Below are positions 11,178 through 25,813 of a stretch of 64,000 bases of DNA, piece by piece. How positions within the stretch are numbered: position 1 is the first letter of the stretch; every line of letters begins with the position of its first letter. Source of the DNA: Phorcus lineatus (Eukaryota > Mollusca > Gastropoda > Trochida > Trochidae). The stretch spans positions 36,687,235-36,751,234 of the forward strand of contig OV121087.1 in the NCBI GenBank assembly GCA_921293015.1, written 5' to 3'. A program made the position numbers and the translations under genes. The notes beneath the pieces were generated by a model that had not been told where the DNA came from, did no database searches, and saw nothing but the letters and a program-made list of their open reading frames with translations.

Positions 11178-11249
11178 TAGCAGAGCGTGGTTTCGATCCA
11201 CGGACCTCTGGGTTATGGGCCCAGCACGCTTCCAGTGCGCCACTCTGCT
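11178..11249 (-). tRNA. tRNA-iMet copy 25, G15 to C
   Basis: One substitution at 11235 changes G15 to C. This breaks the G15:C48 Levitt pair that joins the D and variable regions and also alters the A box. The gene may be weakened, but all stems are intact. Confidence 0.85.
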
Positions 11250-12832
11250 CCTCTCTTTCATTAGGCGCAAAACAAAGCCTAGACCATTAAAAATCAACTA
11301 TTTCTCTTACAATGGGCAACTGTTTCTTTACTTAGTCCAAATTTCATTGAAGTTATTGTTCCCTTTATTCTTGTTGACTAATCATTTTCATTCAAGTCTT
11401 TTTTTGGCGAATTTGGATTATATACTTTGAGATAGGTTTTTGTCTGGCGAATTTCAAGACTAATTTCATGTTTGCAAAGATTAAAAAATACTTTTACAAA
11501 AGTGTATGTAGCAGAGCGTGGTTTCGATCCACGGACCTCTGGGTTATGGGCCCAGCACGCTTCCACTGCGCCACTCTGCTCCTCTCTTTCATTAGGCGCA
11601 AAACAAAGCCTAGACCATTAAAAATCAACTATTTCTCTTACAATGGGCAACTGCTTCCTTACTTAGTCCAAATTTCATTGAAGTTATTGTTCCCTTTATT
11701 CTTGTTGACTAATCATTTTCATTCAAGTCTTTTTTTGGCGAATTTGGATTATATACTTTGAGATAGGTTTTTGTCTGGCGAATTTCAAGACTAATTTCAT
11801 GTTTGCAAAGATTAAAAAATACTTTTACAAAAGTGTATGTAGCAGAGCGTGGTTTCGATCCACGGACCTCTGGGTTATGGGCCCAGCACGCTTCCACTGC
11901 GCCACTCTGCTCCTCTCTTTCATTAGGCGCAAAACAAAGCCTAGACCATTAAAAATCAACTATTTCTCTTACAAGGGGCAACTGCTTCCTTACTTAGTCC
12001 AAATTTCATTGAAGTTATTGTTCCCTTTATTCTTGTTGACTAATCATTTTCATTCAAGTCTTTTTTTGGCGAATTTGGATTATATACTTTGAGATAGGTT
12101 TTTGTCTGGCGAATTTCAAGACTAATTTCATGTTTGCAAAGATTAAAAAATACTTTTACAAAAGTGTATGTAGCAGAGCGTGGTTTCGATCCACGGACCT
12201 CTGGGTTATGGGCCCAGCACGCTTCCACTGCGCCACTCTGCTCCTCTCTTTCATTAGGCGCAAAACAAAGCCTAGACCATTAAAAATCAACTATTTCTCT
12301 TACAATGGGCAACTGTTTCTTTACTTAGTCCAAATTTCATTGAAGTTATTGTTCCCTTTATTCTTGTTGACTAATCATTTTCATTCAAGTCTTTTTTTGG
12401 CGAATTTGGATTATATACTTTGAGATAGGTTTTTGTCTGGCGAATTTCAAGACTAATTTCATGTTTGCAAAGATTAAAAAATACTTTTACAAAAGTGTAT
12501 GTAGCAGAGCGTGGTTTCGATCCACGGACCTCTGGGTTATGGGCCCAGCACGCTTCCACTGCGCCACTCTGCTCCTCTCTTCCATTAGGCGCAAAACAAA
12601 GCCTAGACCATTAAAAATCAACTATTTCTCTTACAAGGGGCAACTGCTTCCTTACTTAGTCCAAATTTCATTGAAGTTATTGTTCCCTTTATTCTTGTTG
12701 ACTAATCATTTTCATTCAAGTCTTTTTTTGGCGAATTTGGATTATATACTTTGAGATAGGTTTTTGTCTGGCGAATTTCAAGACTAATTTCATGTTTGCA
12801 AAGATTAAAAAATACTTTTACAAAAGTGTATG

Positions 12833-12904
12833 TAGCAGAGCGTGGTTTCGATCCACGGACCTCTGGGTTATTGGCCCAGCACGCTTCCACTGCGCCACTC
12901 TGCT
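12833..12904 (-). tRNA. tRNA-iMet copy 30 with anticodon changed from CAU to AAU
   Basis: A single change at 12872 turns C34 into A, so the anticodon reads AAU, which would pair with the isoleucine codon AUU. The initiator body (A1:U72, G:C anticodon pairs, A54/A60) is otherwise intact. Methionyl-tRNA synthetase depends strongly on the CAU anticodon, so this copy is probably not charged with methionine. Whether it is expressed is unknown. Confidence 0.85.
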
Positions 12905-13825
12905 CCTCTCTTTCATTAGGCGCAAAACAAAGCCTAGACCATTAAAAATCAACTATTTCTCTTACAATGGGCAACTGTTTCTTTACTTAGTCCAAATTTC
13001 ATTGAAGTTATTGTTCCCTTTATTCTTGTTGACTAATCATTTTCATTCAAGTCTTTTTTTGGCGAATTTGGATTATATACTTTGAGATAGGTTTTTGTCT
13101 GGCGAATTTCAAGACTAATTTCATGTTTGCAAAGATTGAAAAATACTTTTACAAAAGTGTATGTAGCAGAGCGTGGTTTCGATCCACGGACCTCTGGGTT
13201 ATGGGCCCAGCACGCTTCCACTGCGCCACTCTGCTCCTCTCTTTCATTAGGTGCAAAACAAAGCCTAGACCATTAAAAATCAACTATTTCTCTTACAATG
13301 GGCAACTGCTTCCTTACTTAGTCCAAATTTCATTGAAGTTATTGTTCCCTTTATTCTTGTTGACTAATCATTTTCATTCAAGTCTTTTTTTGGCGAATTT
13401 GGATTATATACTTTGAGATAGGTTTTTGTCTGGCGAATTTCAAGACTAATTTCATGTTTGCAAAGATTAAAAAATACTTTTACAAAAGTGTATGTAGCAG
13501 AGCGTGGTTTCGATCCACGGACCTCTGGGTTATGGGCCCAGCACGCTTCCACTGCGCCACTCTGCTCCTCTCTTTCATTAGGCGCAAAACAAAGCCTAGA
13601 CCATTAAAAATCAACTATTTCTCTTACAATGGGCAACTGCTTCCTTACTTAGTCCAAATTTCATTGAAGTTATTGTTCCCTTTATTCTTGTTGACTAATC
13701 ATTTTCATTCAAGTCTTTTTTTGGCGAATTTGGATTATATACTTTGAGATAGGTTTTTGTCTGGCGAATTTCAAGACTAATTTCATGTTTGCAAAGATTG
13801 AAAAATACTTTTACAAAAGTGTATG

Positions 13826-13897
13826 TAGCAGAGCGTGGTTTCGATCCACGGACCTCTGGGTTATGGGCATAGCACGCTTCCACTGCGCCACTCTGCT
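13826..13897 (-). pseudogene. tRNA-iMet copy 33, anticodon stem broken
   Basis: Two adjacent changes at 13869 and 13870 turn G30 into T and G29 into A. They destroy two of the three G:C pairs that the ribosome inspects in initiator tRNAs (29:41 and 30:40). This copy is likely non-functional as an initiator. Confidence 0.75.
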
Positions 13898-16473
13898 CCT
13901 CTCTTTCATTAGGCGCAAAACAAAGCCTAGACCATTAAAAATCAACTATTTCTCTTACAATGGGCAACTGCTTCCTTACTTAGTCCAAATTTCATTGAAG
14001 TTATTGTTCCCTTTATTCTTGTTGACTAATCATTTTCATTCAAGTCTTTTTTTGGCGAATTTGGATTATATACTTTGAGATAGGTTTTTGTCTGGCGAAT
14101 TTCAAGACTAATTTCATGTTTGCAAAGATTAAAAAATACTTTTACAAAAGTGTATGTAGCAGAGCGTGGTTTCGATCCACGGACCTCTGGGTTATGGGCC
14201 CAGCACGCTTCCACTGCGCCACTCTGCTCCTCTCTTTCATTAGGCGCAAAACAAAGCCTAGACCATTAAAAATCAACTATTTCTCTTACAAGGGGCAACT
14301 GCTTCCTTACTTAGTCCAAATTTCATTGAAGTTATTGTTCCCTTTATTCTTGTTGACTAATCATTTTCATTCAAGTCTTTTTTTGGCGAATTTGGATTAT
14401 ATACTTTGAGATAGGTTTTTGTCTGGCGAATTTCAAGACTAATTTCATGTTTGCAAAGATTAAAAAATACTTTTACAAAAGTGTATGTAGCAGAGCGTGG
14501 TTTCGATCCACGGACCTCTGGGTTATGGGCCCAGCACGCTTCCACTGCGCCACTCTGCTCCTCTCTTTCATTAGGCGCAAAACAAAGCCTAGACCATTAA
14601 AAATCAACTATTTCTCTTACAATGGGCAACTGCTTCCTTACTTAGTCCAAATTTCATTGAAGTTATTGTTCCCTTTATTCTTGTTGACTAATCATTTTCA
14701 TTCAAGTCTTTTTTTGGCGAATTTGGATTATATACTTTGAGATAGGTTTTTGTCTGGCGAATTTCAAGACTAATTTCATGTTTGCAAAGATTGAAAAATA
14801 CTTTTACAAAAGTGTATGTAGCAGAGCGTGGTTTCGATCCACGGACCTCTGGGTTATGGGCCCAGCACGCTTCCACTGCGCCACTCTGCTCCTCTCTTTC
14901 ATTAGGCGCAAAACAAAGCCTAGACCATTAAAAATCAACTATTTCTCTTACAATGGGCAACTGCTTCCTTACTTAGTCCAAATTTCATTGAAGTTATTGT
15001 TCCCTTTATTCTTGTTGACTAATCATTTTCATTCAAGTCTTTTTTTGGCGAATTTGGATTATATACTTTGAGATAGGTTTTTGTCTGGCGAATTTCAAGA
15101 CTAATTTCATGTTTGCAAAGATTGAAAAATACTTTTACAAAAGTGTATGTAGCAGAGCGTGGTTTCGATCCACGGACCTCTGGGTTATGGGCCCAGCACG
15201 CTTCCACTGCGCCACTCTGCTCCTCTCTTTCATTAGGTGCAAAACAAAGCCTAGACCATTAAAAATCAACTATTTCTCTTACAATGGGCAACTGCTTCCT
15301 TACTTAGTCCAAATTTCATTGAAGTTATTGTTCCCTTTATTCTTGTTGACTAATCATTTTCATTCAAGTCTTTTTTTGGCGAATTTGGATTATATACTTT
15401 GAGATAGGTTTTTGTCTGGCGAATTTCAAGACTAATTTCATGTTTGCAAAGATTAAAAAATACTTTTACAAAAGTGTATGTAGCAGAGCGTGGTTTCGAT
15501 CCACGGACCTCTGGGTTATGGGCCCAGCACGCTTCCACTGCGCCACTCTGCTCCTCTCTTTCATTAGGCGCAAAACAAAGCCTAGACCATTAAAAATCAA
15601 CTATTTCTCTTACAATGGGCAACTGCTTCCTTACTTAGTCCAAATTTCATTGAAGTTATTGTTCCCTTTATTCTTGTTGACTAATCATTTTCATTCAAGT
15701 CTTTTTTTGGCGAATTTGGATTATATACTTTGAGATAGGTTTTTGTCTGGCGAATTTCAAGACTAATTTCATGTTTGCAAAGATTGAAAAATACTTTTAC
15801 AAAAGTGTATGTAGCAGAGCGTGGTTTCGATCCACGGACCTCTGGGTTATGGGCCCAGCACGCTTCCACTGCGCCACTCTGCTCCTCTCTTTCATTAGGC
15901 GCAAAACAAAGCCTAGACCATTAAAAATCAACTATTTCTCTTACAATGGGCAACTGCTTCCTTACTTAGTCCAAATTTCATTGAAGTTATTGTTCCCTTT
16001 ATTCTTGTTGACTAATCATTTTCATTCAAGTCTTTTTTTGGCGAATTTGGATTATATACTTTGAGATAGGTTTTTGTCTGGCGAATTTCAAGACTAATTT
16101 CATGTTTGCAAAGATTGAAAAATACTTTTACAAAAGTGTATGTAGCAGAGCGTGGTTTCGATCCACGGACCTCTGGGTTATGGGCCCAGCACGCTTCCAC
16201 TGCGCCACTCTGCTCCTCTCTTTCATTAGGTGCAAAACAAAGCCTAGACCATTAAAAATCAACTATTTCTCTTACAATGGGCAACTGCTTCCTTACTTAG
16301 TCCAAATTTCATTGAAGTTATTGTTCCCTTTATTCTTGTTGACTAATCATTTTCATTCAAGTCTTTTTTTGGCGAATTTGGATTATATACTTTGAGATAG
16401 GTTTTTGTCTGGCGAATTTCAAGACTAATTTCATGTTTGCAAAGATTAAAAAATACTTTTACAAAAGTGTATG

Positions 16474-16545
16474 TAGCAGAGTGTGGTTTCGATCCACGGA
16501 CCTCTGGGTTATGGGCCCAGCACGCTTCCACTGCGCCACTCTGCT
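16474..16545 (-). tRNA. tRNA-iMet copy 41, G65 to A
   Basis: The change at 16482 makes a C49/A65 mismatch at the base of the T stem; everything else matches the consensus. Confidence 0.8.
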
Positions 16546-18790
16546 CCTCTCTTTCATTAGGCGCAAAACAAAGCCTAGACCATTAAAAATCAACTATTTC
16601 TCTTACAATGGGCAACTGCTTCCTTACTTAGTCCAAATTTCATTGAAGTTATTGTTTCCTTTATTCTTGTTGACTAATCATTTTCATTCAAGTCTTTTTT
16701 TGGCGAATTTGGATTATATACTTTGAGATAGGTTTTTGTCTGGCGAATTTCAAGACTAATTTCATGTTTGCAAAGATTGAAAAATACTTTTACAAAAGTG
16801 TATGTAGCAGAGCGTGGTTTCGATCCACGGACCTCTGGGTTATGGGCCCAGCACGCTTCCACTGCGCCACTCTGCTCCTCTCTTTCATTAGGCGCAAAAC
16901 AAAGCCTAGACCATTAAAAATCAACTATTTCTCTTACAATGGGCAACTGCTTCCTTACTTAGTCCAAATTTCATTGAAGTTATTGTTCCCTTTATTCTTG
17001 TTGACTAATCATTTTCATTCAAGTCTTTTTTTGGCGAATTTGGATTATATACTTTGAGATAGGTTTTTGTCTGGCGAATTTCAAGACTAATTTCATGTTT
17101 GCAAAGATTAAAAAATACTTTTACAAAAGTGTATGTAGCAGAGCGTGGTTTCGATCCACGGACCTCTGGGTTATGGGCCCAGCACGCTTCCACTGCGCCA
17201 CTCTGCTCCTCTCTTTCATTAGGCGCAAAACAAAGCCTAGACCATTAAAAATCAACTATTTCTCTTACAATGGGCAACTGCTTCCTTACTTAGTCCAAAT
17301 TTCATTGAAGTTATTGTTCCCTTTATTCTTGTTGACTAATCATTTTCATTCAAGTCTTTTTTTGGCGAATTTGGATTATATACTTTGAGATAGGTTTTTG
17401 TCTGGCGAATTTCAAGACTAATTTCATGTTTGCAAAGATTAAAAAATACTTTTACAAAAGTGTATGTAGCAGAGCGTGGTTTCGATCCACGGACCTCTGG
17501 GTTATGGGCCCAGCACGCTTCCACTGCGCCACTCTGCTCTTCTCTTTCATTAGGCGCAAAACAAAGCCTAGACCATTAAAAATCAACTATTTATCTTACA
17601 ATGGGCAACTGCTTCCTTACTTAGTCCAAATTTCATTGAAGTTATTGTTCCCTTTATTCTTGTTGACTAATCATTTTCATTCAAGTCTTTTTTTGGCGAA
17701 TTTGGATTATATACTTTGAGATAGGTTTTTGTCTGGCGAATTTCAAGACTAATTTCATGTTTGCAAAGATTAAAAAATACTTTTACAAAAGTGTATGTAG
17801 CAGAGCGTGGTTTCGATCCACGGACCTCTGGGTTATGGGCCCAGCACGCTTCCACTGCGCCACTCTGCTCCTCTCTTTCATTAGGCGCAAAACAAAGCCT
17901 AGACCATTAAAAATCAACTATTTCTCTTACAATGGGCAACTGCTTCCTTACTTAGTCCAAATTTCATTGAAGTTATTGTTCCCTTTATTCTTGTTGACTA
18001 ATCATTTTCATTCAAGTCTTTTTTTGGCGAATTTGGATTATATACTTTGAGATAGGTTTTTGTCTGGCGAATTTCAAGACTAATTTCATGTTTGCAAAGA
18101 TTGAAAAATACTTTTACAAAAGTGTATGTAGCAGAGCGTGGTTTCGATCCACGGACCTCTGGGTTATGGGCCCAGCACGCTTCCACTGCGCCACTCTGCT
18201 CCTCTCTTTCATTAGGCGCAAAACAAAGCCTAGACCATTAAAAATCAACTATTTCTCTTACAATGGGCAACTGCTTCCTTACTTAGTCCAAATTTCATTG
18301 AAGTTATTGTTCCTTTTATTCTTGTTGACTAATCATTTTCATTCAAGTCTTTTTTTGGCGAATTTGGATTATATACTTTGAGATAGGTTTTTGTCTGGCG
18401 AATTTCAAGACTAATTTCATGTTTGCAAAGATTAAAAAATACTTTTACAAAAGTGTATGTAGCAGAGCGTGGTTTCGATCCACGGACCTCTGGGTTATGG
18501 GCCCAGCACGCTTCCACTGCGCCACTCTGCTCCTCTCTTTCATTAGGCGCAAAACAAAGCCTAGACCATTAAAAATCAACTATTTCTCTTACAAGGGGCA
18601 ACTGCTTCCTTACTTAGTCCAAATTTCATTGAAGTTATTGTTCCCTTTATTCTTGTTGACTAATCATTTTCATTCAAGTCTTTTTTTGGCGAATTTGGAT
18701 TATATACTTTGAGATAGGTTTTTGTCTGGCGAATTTCAAGACTAATTTCATGTTTGCAAAGATTAAAAAATACTTTTACAAAAGTGTATG

Positions 18791-18862
18791 TAGCAGAGCG
18801 TGGTTTCGATCCACGGACCTCTGGGTTATGGGCCCAGCACGCTTCCACTGCGCCGCTCTGCT
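18791..18862 (-). tRNA. tRNA-iMet copy 48, U8 to C
   Basis: The change at 18855 converts the nearly universal U8, which makes the U8:A14 reverse-Hoogsteen contact, to C. It is also the first base of the A box. The same variant occurs in copies 64, 69 and 78. Confidence 0.8.
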
Positions 18863-21800
18863 CCTCTCTTTCATTAGGCGCAAAACAAAGCCTAGACCAT
18901 TAAAAATCAACTATTTCTCTTACAAGGGGCAACTGCTTCCTTACTTAGTCCAAATTTCATTGAAGTTATTGTTCCCTTTATTCTTGTTGACTAATCATTT
19001 TCATTCAAGTCTTTTTTTGGCGAATTTGTATTATATACTTTGAGATAGGTTTTTGTCTGGCGAATTTCAAGACTAATTTCATGTTTGCAAAGATTAAAAA
19101 ATACTTTTACAAAAGTGTATGTAGCAGAGCGTGGTTTCGATCCACGGACCTCTGGGTTATGGGCCCAGCACGCTTCCACTGCGCCACTCTGCTCCTCTCT
19201 TTCATTAGGCGCAAAACAAAGCCTAGACCATTAAAAATCAACTATTTATCTTACAATGGGCAACTGCTTCCTTACTTAGTCCAAATTTCATTGAAGTTAT
19301 TGTTCCCTTTATTCTTGTTGACTAATCATTTTCATTCAAGTCTTTTTTTGGCGAATTTGGATTATATACTTTGAGATAGGTTTTTGTCTGGCGAATTTCA
19401 AGACTAATTTCATGTTTGCAAAGATTAAAAAATACTTTTACAAAAGTGTATGTAGCAGAGCGTGGTTTCGATCCACGGACCTCTGGGTTATGGGCCCAGC
19501 ACGCTTCCACTGCGCCACTCTGCTCCTCTCTTTCATTAGGCGCAAAACAAAGCCTAGACCATTAAAAATCAACTATTTCTCTTACAATGGGCAACTGCTT
19601 CCTTACTTAGTCCAAATTTCATTGAAGTTATTGTTCCCTTTATTCTTGTTGACTAATCATTTTCATTCAAGTCTTTTTTTGGCGAATTTGGATTATATAC
19701 TTTGAGATAGGTTTTTGTCTGGCGAATTTCAAGACTAATTTCATGTTTGCAAAGATTGAAAAATACTTTTACAAAAGTGTATGTAGCAGAGCGTGGTTTC
19801 GATCCACGGACCTCTGGGTTATGGGCCCAGCACGCTTCCACTGCGCCACTCTGCTCCTCTCTTTCATTAGGCGCAAAACAAAGCCTAGACCATTAAAAAT
19901 CAACTATTTCTCTTACAATGGGCAACTGCTTCCTTACTTAGTCCAAATTTCATTGAAGTTATTGTTCCCTTTATTCTTGTTGACTAATCATTTTCATTCA
20001 AGTCTTTTTTTGGCGAATTTGGATTATATACTTTGAGATAGGTTTTTGTCTGGCGAATTTCAAGACTAATTTCATGTTTGCAAAGATTAAAAAATACTTT
20101 TACAAAAGTGTATGTAGCAGAGCGTGGTTTCGATCCACGGACCTCTGGGTTATGGGCCCAGCACGCTTCCACTGCGCCACTCTGCTCCTCTCTTTCATTA
20201 GGCGCAAAACAAAGCCTAGACCATTAAAAATCAACTATTTCTCTTACAAGGGGCAACTGCTTCCTTACTTAGTCCAAATTTCATTGAAGTTATTGTTCCC
20301 TTTATTCTTGTTGACTAATCATTTTCATTCAAGTCTTTTTTTGGCGAATTTGGATTATATACTTTGAGATAGGTTTTTGTCTGGCGAATTTCAAGACTAA
20401 TTTCATGTTTGCAAAGATTAAAAAATACTTTTACAAAAGTGTATGTAGCAGAGCGTGGTTTCGATCCACGGACCTCTGGGTTATGGGCCCAGCACGCTTC
20501 CACTGCGCCACTCTGCTCCTCTCTTTCATTAGGCGCAAAACAAAGCCTAGACCATTAAAAATCAACTATTTCTCTTACAATGGGCAACTGCTTCCTTACT
20601 TAGTCCAAATTTCATTGAAGTTATTGTTCCCTTTATTCTTGTTGACTAATCATTTTCATTCAAGTCTTTTTTTGGCGAATTTGGATTATATACTTTGAGA
20701 TAGGTTTTTGTCTGGCGAATTTCAAGACTAATTTCATGTTTGCAAAGATTGAAAAATACTTTTACAAAAGTGTATGTAGCAGAGCGTGGTTTCGATCCAC
20801 GGACCTCTGGGTTATGGGCCCAGCACGCTTCCACTGCGCCACTCTGCTCCTCTCTTTCATTAGGTGCAAAACAAAGCCTAGACCATTAAAAATCAACTAT
20901 TTCTCTTACAATGGGCAACTGCTTCCTTACTTAGTCCAAATTTCATTGAAGTTATTGTTCCCTTTATTCTTGTTGACTAATCATTTTCATTCAAGTCTTT
21001 TTTTGGCGAATTTGGATTATATACTTTGAGATAGGTTTTTGTCTGGCGAATTTCAAGACTAATTTCATGTTTGCAAAGATTAAAAAATACTTTTACAAAA
21101 GTGTATGTAGCAGAGCGTGGTTTCGATCCACGGACCTCTGGGTTATGGGCCCAGCACGCTTCCACTGCGCCACTCTGCTCCTCTCTTTCATTAGGCGCAA
21201 AACAAAGCCTAGACCATTAAAAATCAACTATTTCTCTTACAATGGGCAACTGCTTCCTTACTTAGTCCAAATTTCATTGAAGTTATTGTTCCCTTTATTC
21301 TTGTTGACTAATCATTTTCATTCAAGTCTTTTTTTGGCGAATTTGGATTATATACTTTGAGATAGGTTTTTGTCTGGCGAATTTCAAGACTAATTTCATG
21401 TTTGCAAAGATTGAAAAATACTTTTACAAAAGTGTATGTAGCAGAGCGTGGTTTCGATCCACGGACCTCTGGGTTATGGGCCCAGCACGCTTCCACTGCG
21501 CCACTCTGCTCCTCTCTTTCATTAGGCGCAAAACAAAGCCTAGACCATTAAAAATCAACTATTTCTCTTACAATGGGCAACTGCTTCCTTACTTAGTCCA
21601 AATTTCATTGAAGTTATTGTTCCCTTTATTCTTGTTGACTAATCATTTTCATTCAAGTCTTTTTTTGGCGAATTTGGATTATATACTTTGAGATAGGTTT
21701 TTGTCTGGCGAATTTCAAGACTAATTTCATGTTTGCAAAGATTGAAAAATACTTTTACAAAAGTGTATGTAGCAGAGCGTGGTTTCGATCCACGGACCTC

Positions 21801-22100
21801 TGGGTTATGGGCCCAGCACGCTTCCACTGCGCCACTCTGCTCCTCTCTTTCATTAGGCGCAAAACAAAGCCTAGACCATTAAAAATCAACTATTTCTCTT
21901 ACAATGGGCAACTGCTTCCTTACTTAGTCCAAATTTCATTGAAGTTATTGTTCCCTTTATTCTTGTTGACTAATCATTTTCATTCAAGTCTTTTTTTGGC
22001 GAATTTGGATTATATACTTTGAGACAGGTTTTTGTCTGGCGAATTTCAAGACTAATTTCATGTTTGCAAAGATTAAAAAATACTTTTACAAAAGTGTATG

Positions 22101-22172
22101 TAGCAGAGCGTGGTTTCGATCGACGGACCTCTGGGTTATGGGCCCAGCACGCTTCCACTGCGCCACTCTGCT
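22101..22172 (-). tRNA. tRNA-iMet copy 58, G52 to C
   Basis: The change at 22122 produces a C52/C62 clash in the T stem and lies in the B box. Reduced transcription or folding is likely. Confidence 0.8.
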
Positions 22173-24086
22173 CCTCTCTTTCATTAGGCGCAAAACAAAG
22201 CCTAGACCATTAAAAATCAACTATTTCTCTTACAATGGGCAACTGTTTCTTTACTTAGTCCAAATTTCATTGAAGTTATTGTTCCCTTTATTCTTGTTGA
22301 CTAATCATTTTCATTCAAGTCTTTTTTTGGCGAATTTGGATTATATACTTTGAGATAGGTTTTTGTCTGGCGAATTTCAAGACTAATTTCATGTTTGCAA
22401 AGATTAAAAAATACTTTTACAAAAGTGTATGTAGCAGAGCGTGGTTTCGATCCACGGACCTCTGGGTTATGGGCCCAGCACGCTTCCACTGCGCCACTCT
22501 GCTCCTCTCTTTCATTAGGCGCAAAACAAAGCCTAGACCATTAAAAATCAACTATTTCTCTTACAAGGGGCAACTGCTTCCTTACTTAGTCCAAATTTCA
22601 TTGAAGTTATTGTTCCCTTTATTCTTGTTGACTAATCATTTTCATTCAAGTCTTTTTTTGGCGAATTTGGATTATATACTTTGAGATAGGTTTTTGTCTG
22701 GCGAATTTCAAGACTAATTTCATGTTTGCAAAGATTAAAAAATACTTTTACAAAAGTGTATGTAGCAGAGCGTGGTTTCGATCCACGGACCTCTGGGTTA
22801 TGGGCCCAGCACGCTTCCACTGCGCCACTCTGCTCCTCTCTTTCATTAGGCGCAAAACAAAGCCTAGACCATTAAAAATCAACTATTTATCTTACAATGG
22901 GCAACTGCTTCCTTACTTAGTCCAAATTTCATTGAAGTTATTGTTCCCTTTATTCTTGTTGACTAATCATTTTCATTCAAGTCTTTTTTTGGCGAATTTG
23001 GATTATATACTTTGAGATAGGTTTTTGTCTGGCGAATTTCAAGACTAATTTCATGTTTGCAAAGATTAAAAAATACTTTTACAAAAGTGTATGTAGCAGA
23101 GCGTGGTTTCGATCCACGGACCTCTGGGTTATGGGCCCAGCACGCTTCCACTGCGCCACTCTGCTCCTCTCTTTCATTAGGCGCAAAACAAAGCCTAGAC
23201 CATTAAAAATCAACTATTTCTCTTACAATGGGCAACTGCTTCCTTACTTAGTCCAAATTTCATTGAAGTTATTGTTCCCTTTATTCTTGTTGACTAATCA
23301 TTTTCATTCAAGTCTTTTTTTGGCGAATTTGGATTATATACTTTGAGATAGGTTTTTGTCTGGCGAATTTCAAGACTAATTTCATGTTTGCAAAGATTGA
23401 AAAATACTTTTACAAAAGTGTATGTAGCAGAGCGTGGTTTCGATCCACGGACCTCTGGGTTATGGGCCCAGCACGCTTCCACTGCGCCACTCTGCTCCTC
23501 TCTTTCATTAGGCGCAAAACAAAGCCTAGACCATTAAAAATCAACTATTTCTCTTACAATGGGCAACTGCTTCCTTACTTAGTCCAAATTTCATTGAAGT
23601 TATTGTTCCCTTTATTCTTGTTGACTAATCATTTTCATTCAAGTCTTTTTTTGGCGAATTTGGATTATATACTTTGAGATAGGTTTTTGTCTGGCGAATT
23701 TCAAGACTAATTTCATGTTTGCAAAGATTAAAAAATACTTTTACAAAAGTGTATGTAGCAGAGCGTGGTTTCGATCCACGGACCTCTGGGTTATGGGCCC
23801 AGCACGCTTCCACTGCGCCACTCTGCTCCTCTCTTTCATTAGGCGCAAAACAAAGCCTAGACCATTAAAAATCAACTATTTCTCTTACAAGGGGCAACTG
23901 CTTCCTTACTTAGTCCAAATTTCATTGAAGTTATTGTTCCCTTTATTCTTGTTGACTAATCATTTTCATTCAAGTCTTTTTTTGGCGAATTTGGATTATA
24001 TACTTTGAGATAGGTTTTTGTCTGGCGAATTTCAAGACTAATTTCATGTTTGCAAAGATTAAAAAATACTTTTACAAAAGTGTATG

Positions 24087-24158
24087 TAGCAGAGCGTGGT
24101 TTCGATCCACGGACCTCTGGGTTATGGGCCCAGCACGCTTCCACTGCGCCGCTCTGCT
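24087..24158 (-). tRNA. tRNA-iMet copy 64, U8 to C
   Basis: Carries the shared U8C variant, in a unit that also has the TTACAAGGGG spacer marker. It is the second of the four U8C copies. Confidence 0.8.
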
Positions 24159-25741
24159 CCTCTCTTTCATTAGGCGCAAAACAAAGCCTAGACCATTAAA
24201 AATCAACTATTTCTCTTACAAGGGGCAACTGCTTCCTTACTTAGTCCAAATTTCATTGAAGTTATTGTTCCCTTTATTCTTGTTGACTAATCATTTTCAT
24301 TCAAGTCTTTTTTTGGCGAATTTGGATTATATACTTTGAGATAGGTTTTTGTCTGGCGAATTTCAAGACTAATTTCATGTTTGCAAAGATTAAAAAATAC
24401 TTTTACAAAAGTGTATGTAGCAGAGCGTGGTTTCGATCCACGGACCTCTGGGTTATGGGCCCAGCACGCTTCCACTGCGCCACTCTGCTCCTCTCTTTCA
24501 TTAGGCGCAAAACAAAGCCTAGACCATTAAAAATCAACTATTTCTCTTACAAGGGGCAACTGCTTCCTTACTTAGTCCAAATTTCATTGAAGTTATTGTT
24601 CCCTTTATTCTTGTTGACTAATCATTTTCATTCAAGTCTTTTTTTGGCGAATTTGGATTATATACTTTGAGATAGGTTTTTGTCTGGCGAATTTCAAGAC
24701 TAATTTCATGTTTGCAAAGATTAAAAAATACTTTTACAAAAGTGTATGTAGCAGAGCGTGGTTTCGATCCACGGACCTCTGGGTTATGGGCCCAGCACGC
24801 TTCCACTGCGCCACTCTGCTCCTCTCTTTCATTAGGCGCAAAACAAAGCCTAGACCATTAAAAATCAACTATTTCTCTTACAATGGGCAACTGCTTCCTT
24901 ACTTAGTCCAAATTTCATTGAAGTTATTGTTCCCTTTATTCTTGTTGACTAATCATTTTCATTCAAGTCTTTTTTTGGCGAATTTGGATTATATACTTTG
25001 AGATAGGTTTTTGTCTGGCGAATTTCAAGACTAATTTCATGTTTGCAAAGATTGAAAAATACTTTTACAAAAGTGTATGTAGCAGAGCGTGGTTTCGATC
25101 CACGGACCTCTGGGTTATGGGCCCAGCACGCTTCCACTGCGCCACTCTGCTCCTCTCTTTCATTAGGCGCAAAACAAAGCCTAGACCATTAAAAATCAAC
25201 TATTTCTCTTACAATGGGCAACTGCTTCCTTACTTAGTCCAAATTTCATTGAAGTTATTGTTCCCTTTATTCTTGTTGACTAATCATTTTCATTCAAGTC
25301 TTTTTTTGGCGAATTTGGATTATATACTTTGAGATAGGTTTTTGTCTGGCGAATTTCAAGACTAATTTCATGTTTGCAAAGATTAAAAAATACTTTTACA
25401 AAAGTGTATGTAGCAGAGCGTGGTTTCGATCCACGGACCTCTGGGTTATGGGCCCAGCACGCTTCCACTGCGCCACTCTGCTCCTCTCTTTCATTAGGCG
25501 CAAAACAAAGCCTAGACCATTAAAAATCAACTATTTCTCTTACAATGGGCAACTGCTTCCTTACTTAGTCCAAATTTCATTGAAGTTATTGTTCCCTTTA
25601 TTCTTGTTGACTAATCATTTTCATTCAAGTCTTTTTTTGGCGAATTTGGATTATATACTTTGAGATAGGTTTTTGTCTGGCGAATTTCAAGACTAATTTC
25701 ATGTTTGCAAAGATTAAAAAATACTTTTACAAAAGTGTATG

Positions 25742-25813
25742 TAGCAGAGCGTGGTTTCGATCCACGGACCTCTGGGTTATGGGCCCAGCACGCTTCCACT
25801 GCGCCGCTCTGCT
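25742..25813 (-). tRNA. tRNA-iMet copy 69, U8 to C
   Basis: Third U8C copy, five units from copy 64 and in the same spacer-marker background, consistent with block duplication. Confidence 0.8.
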
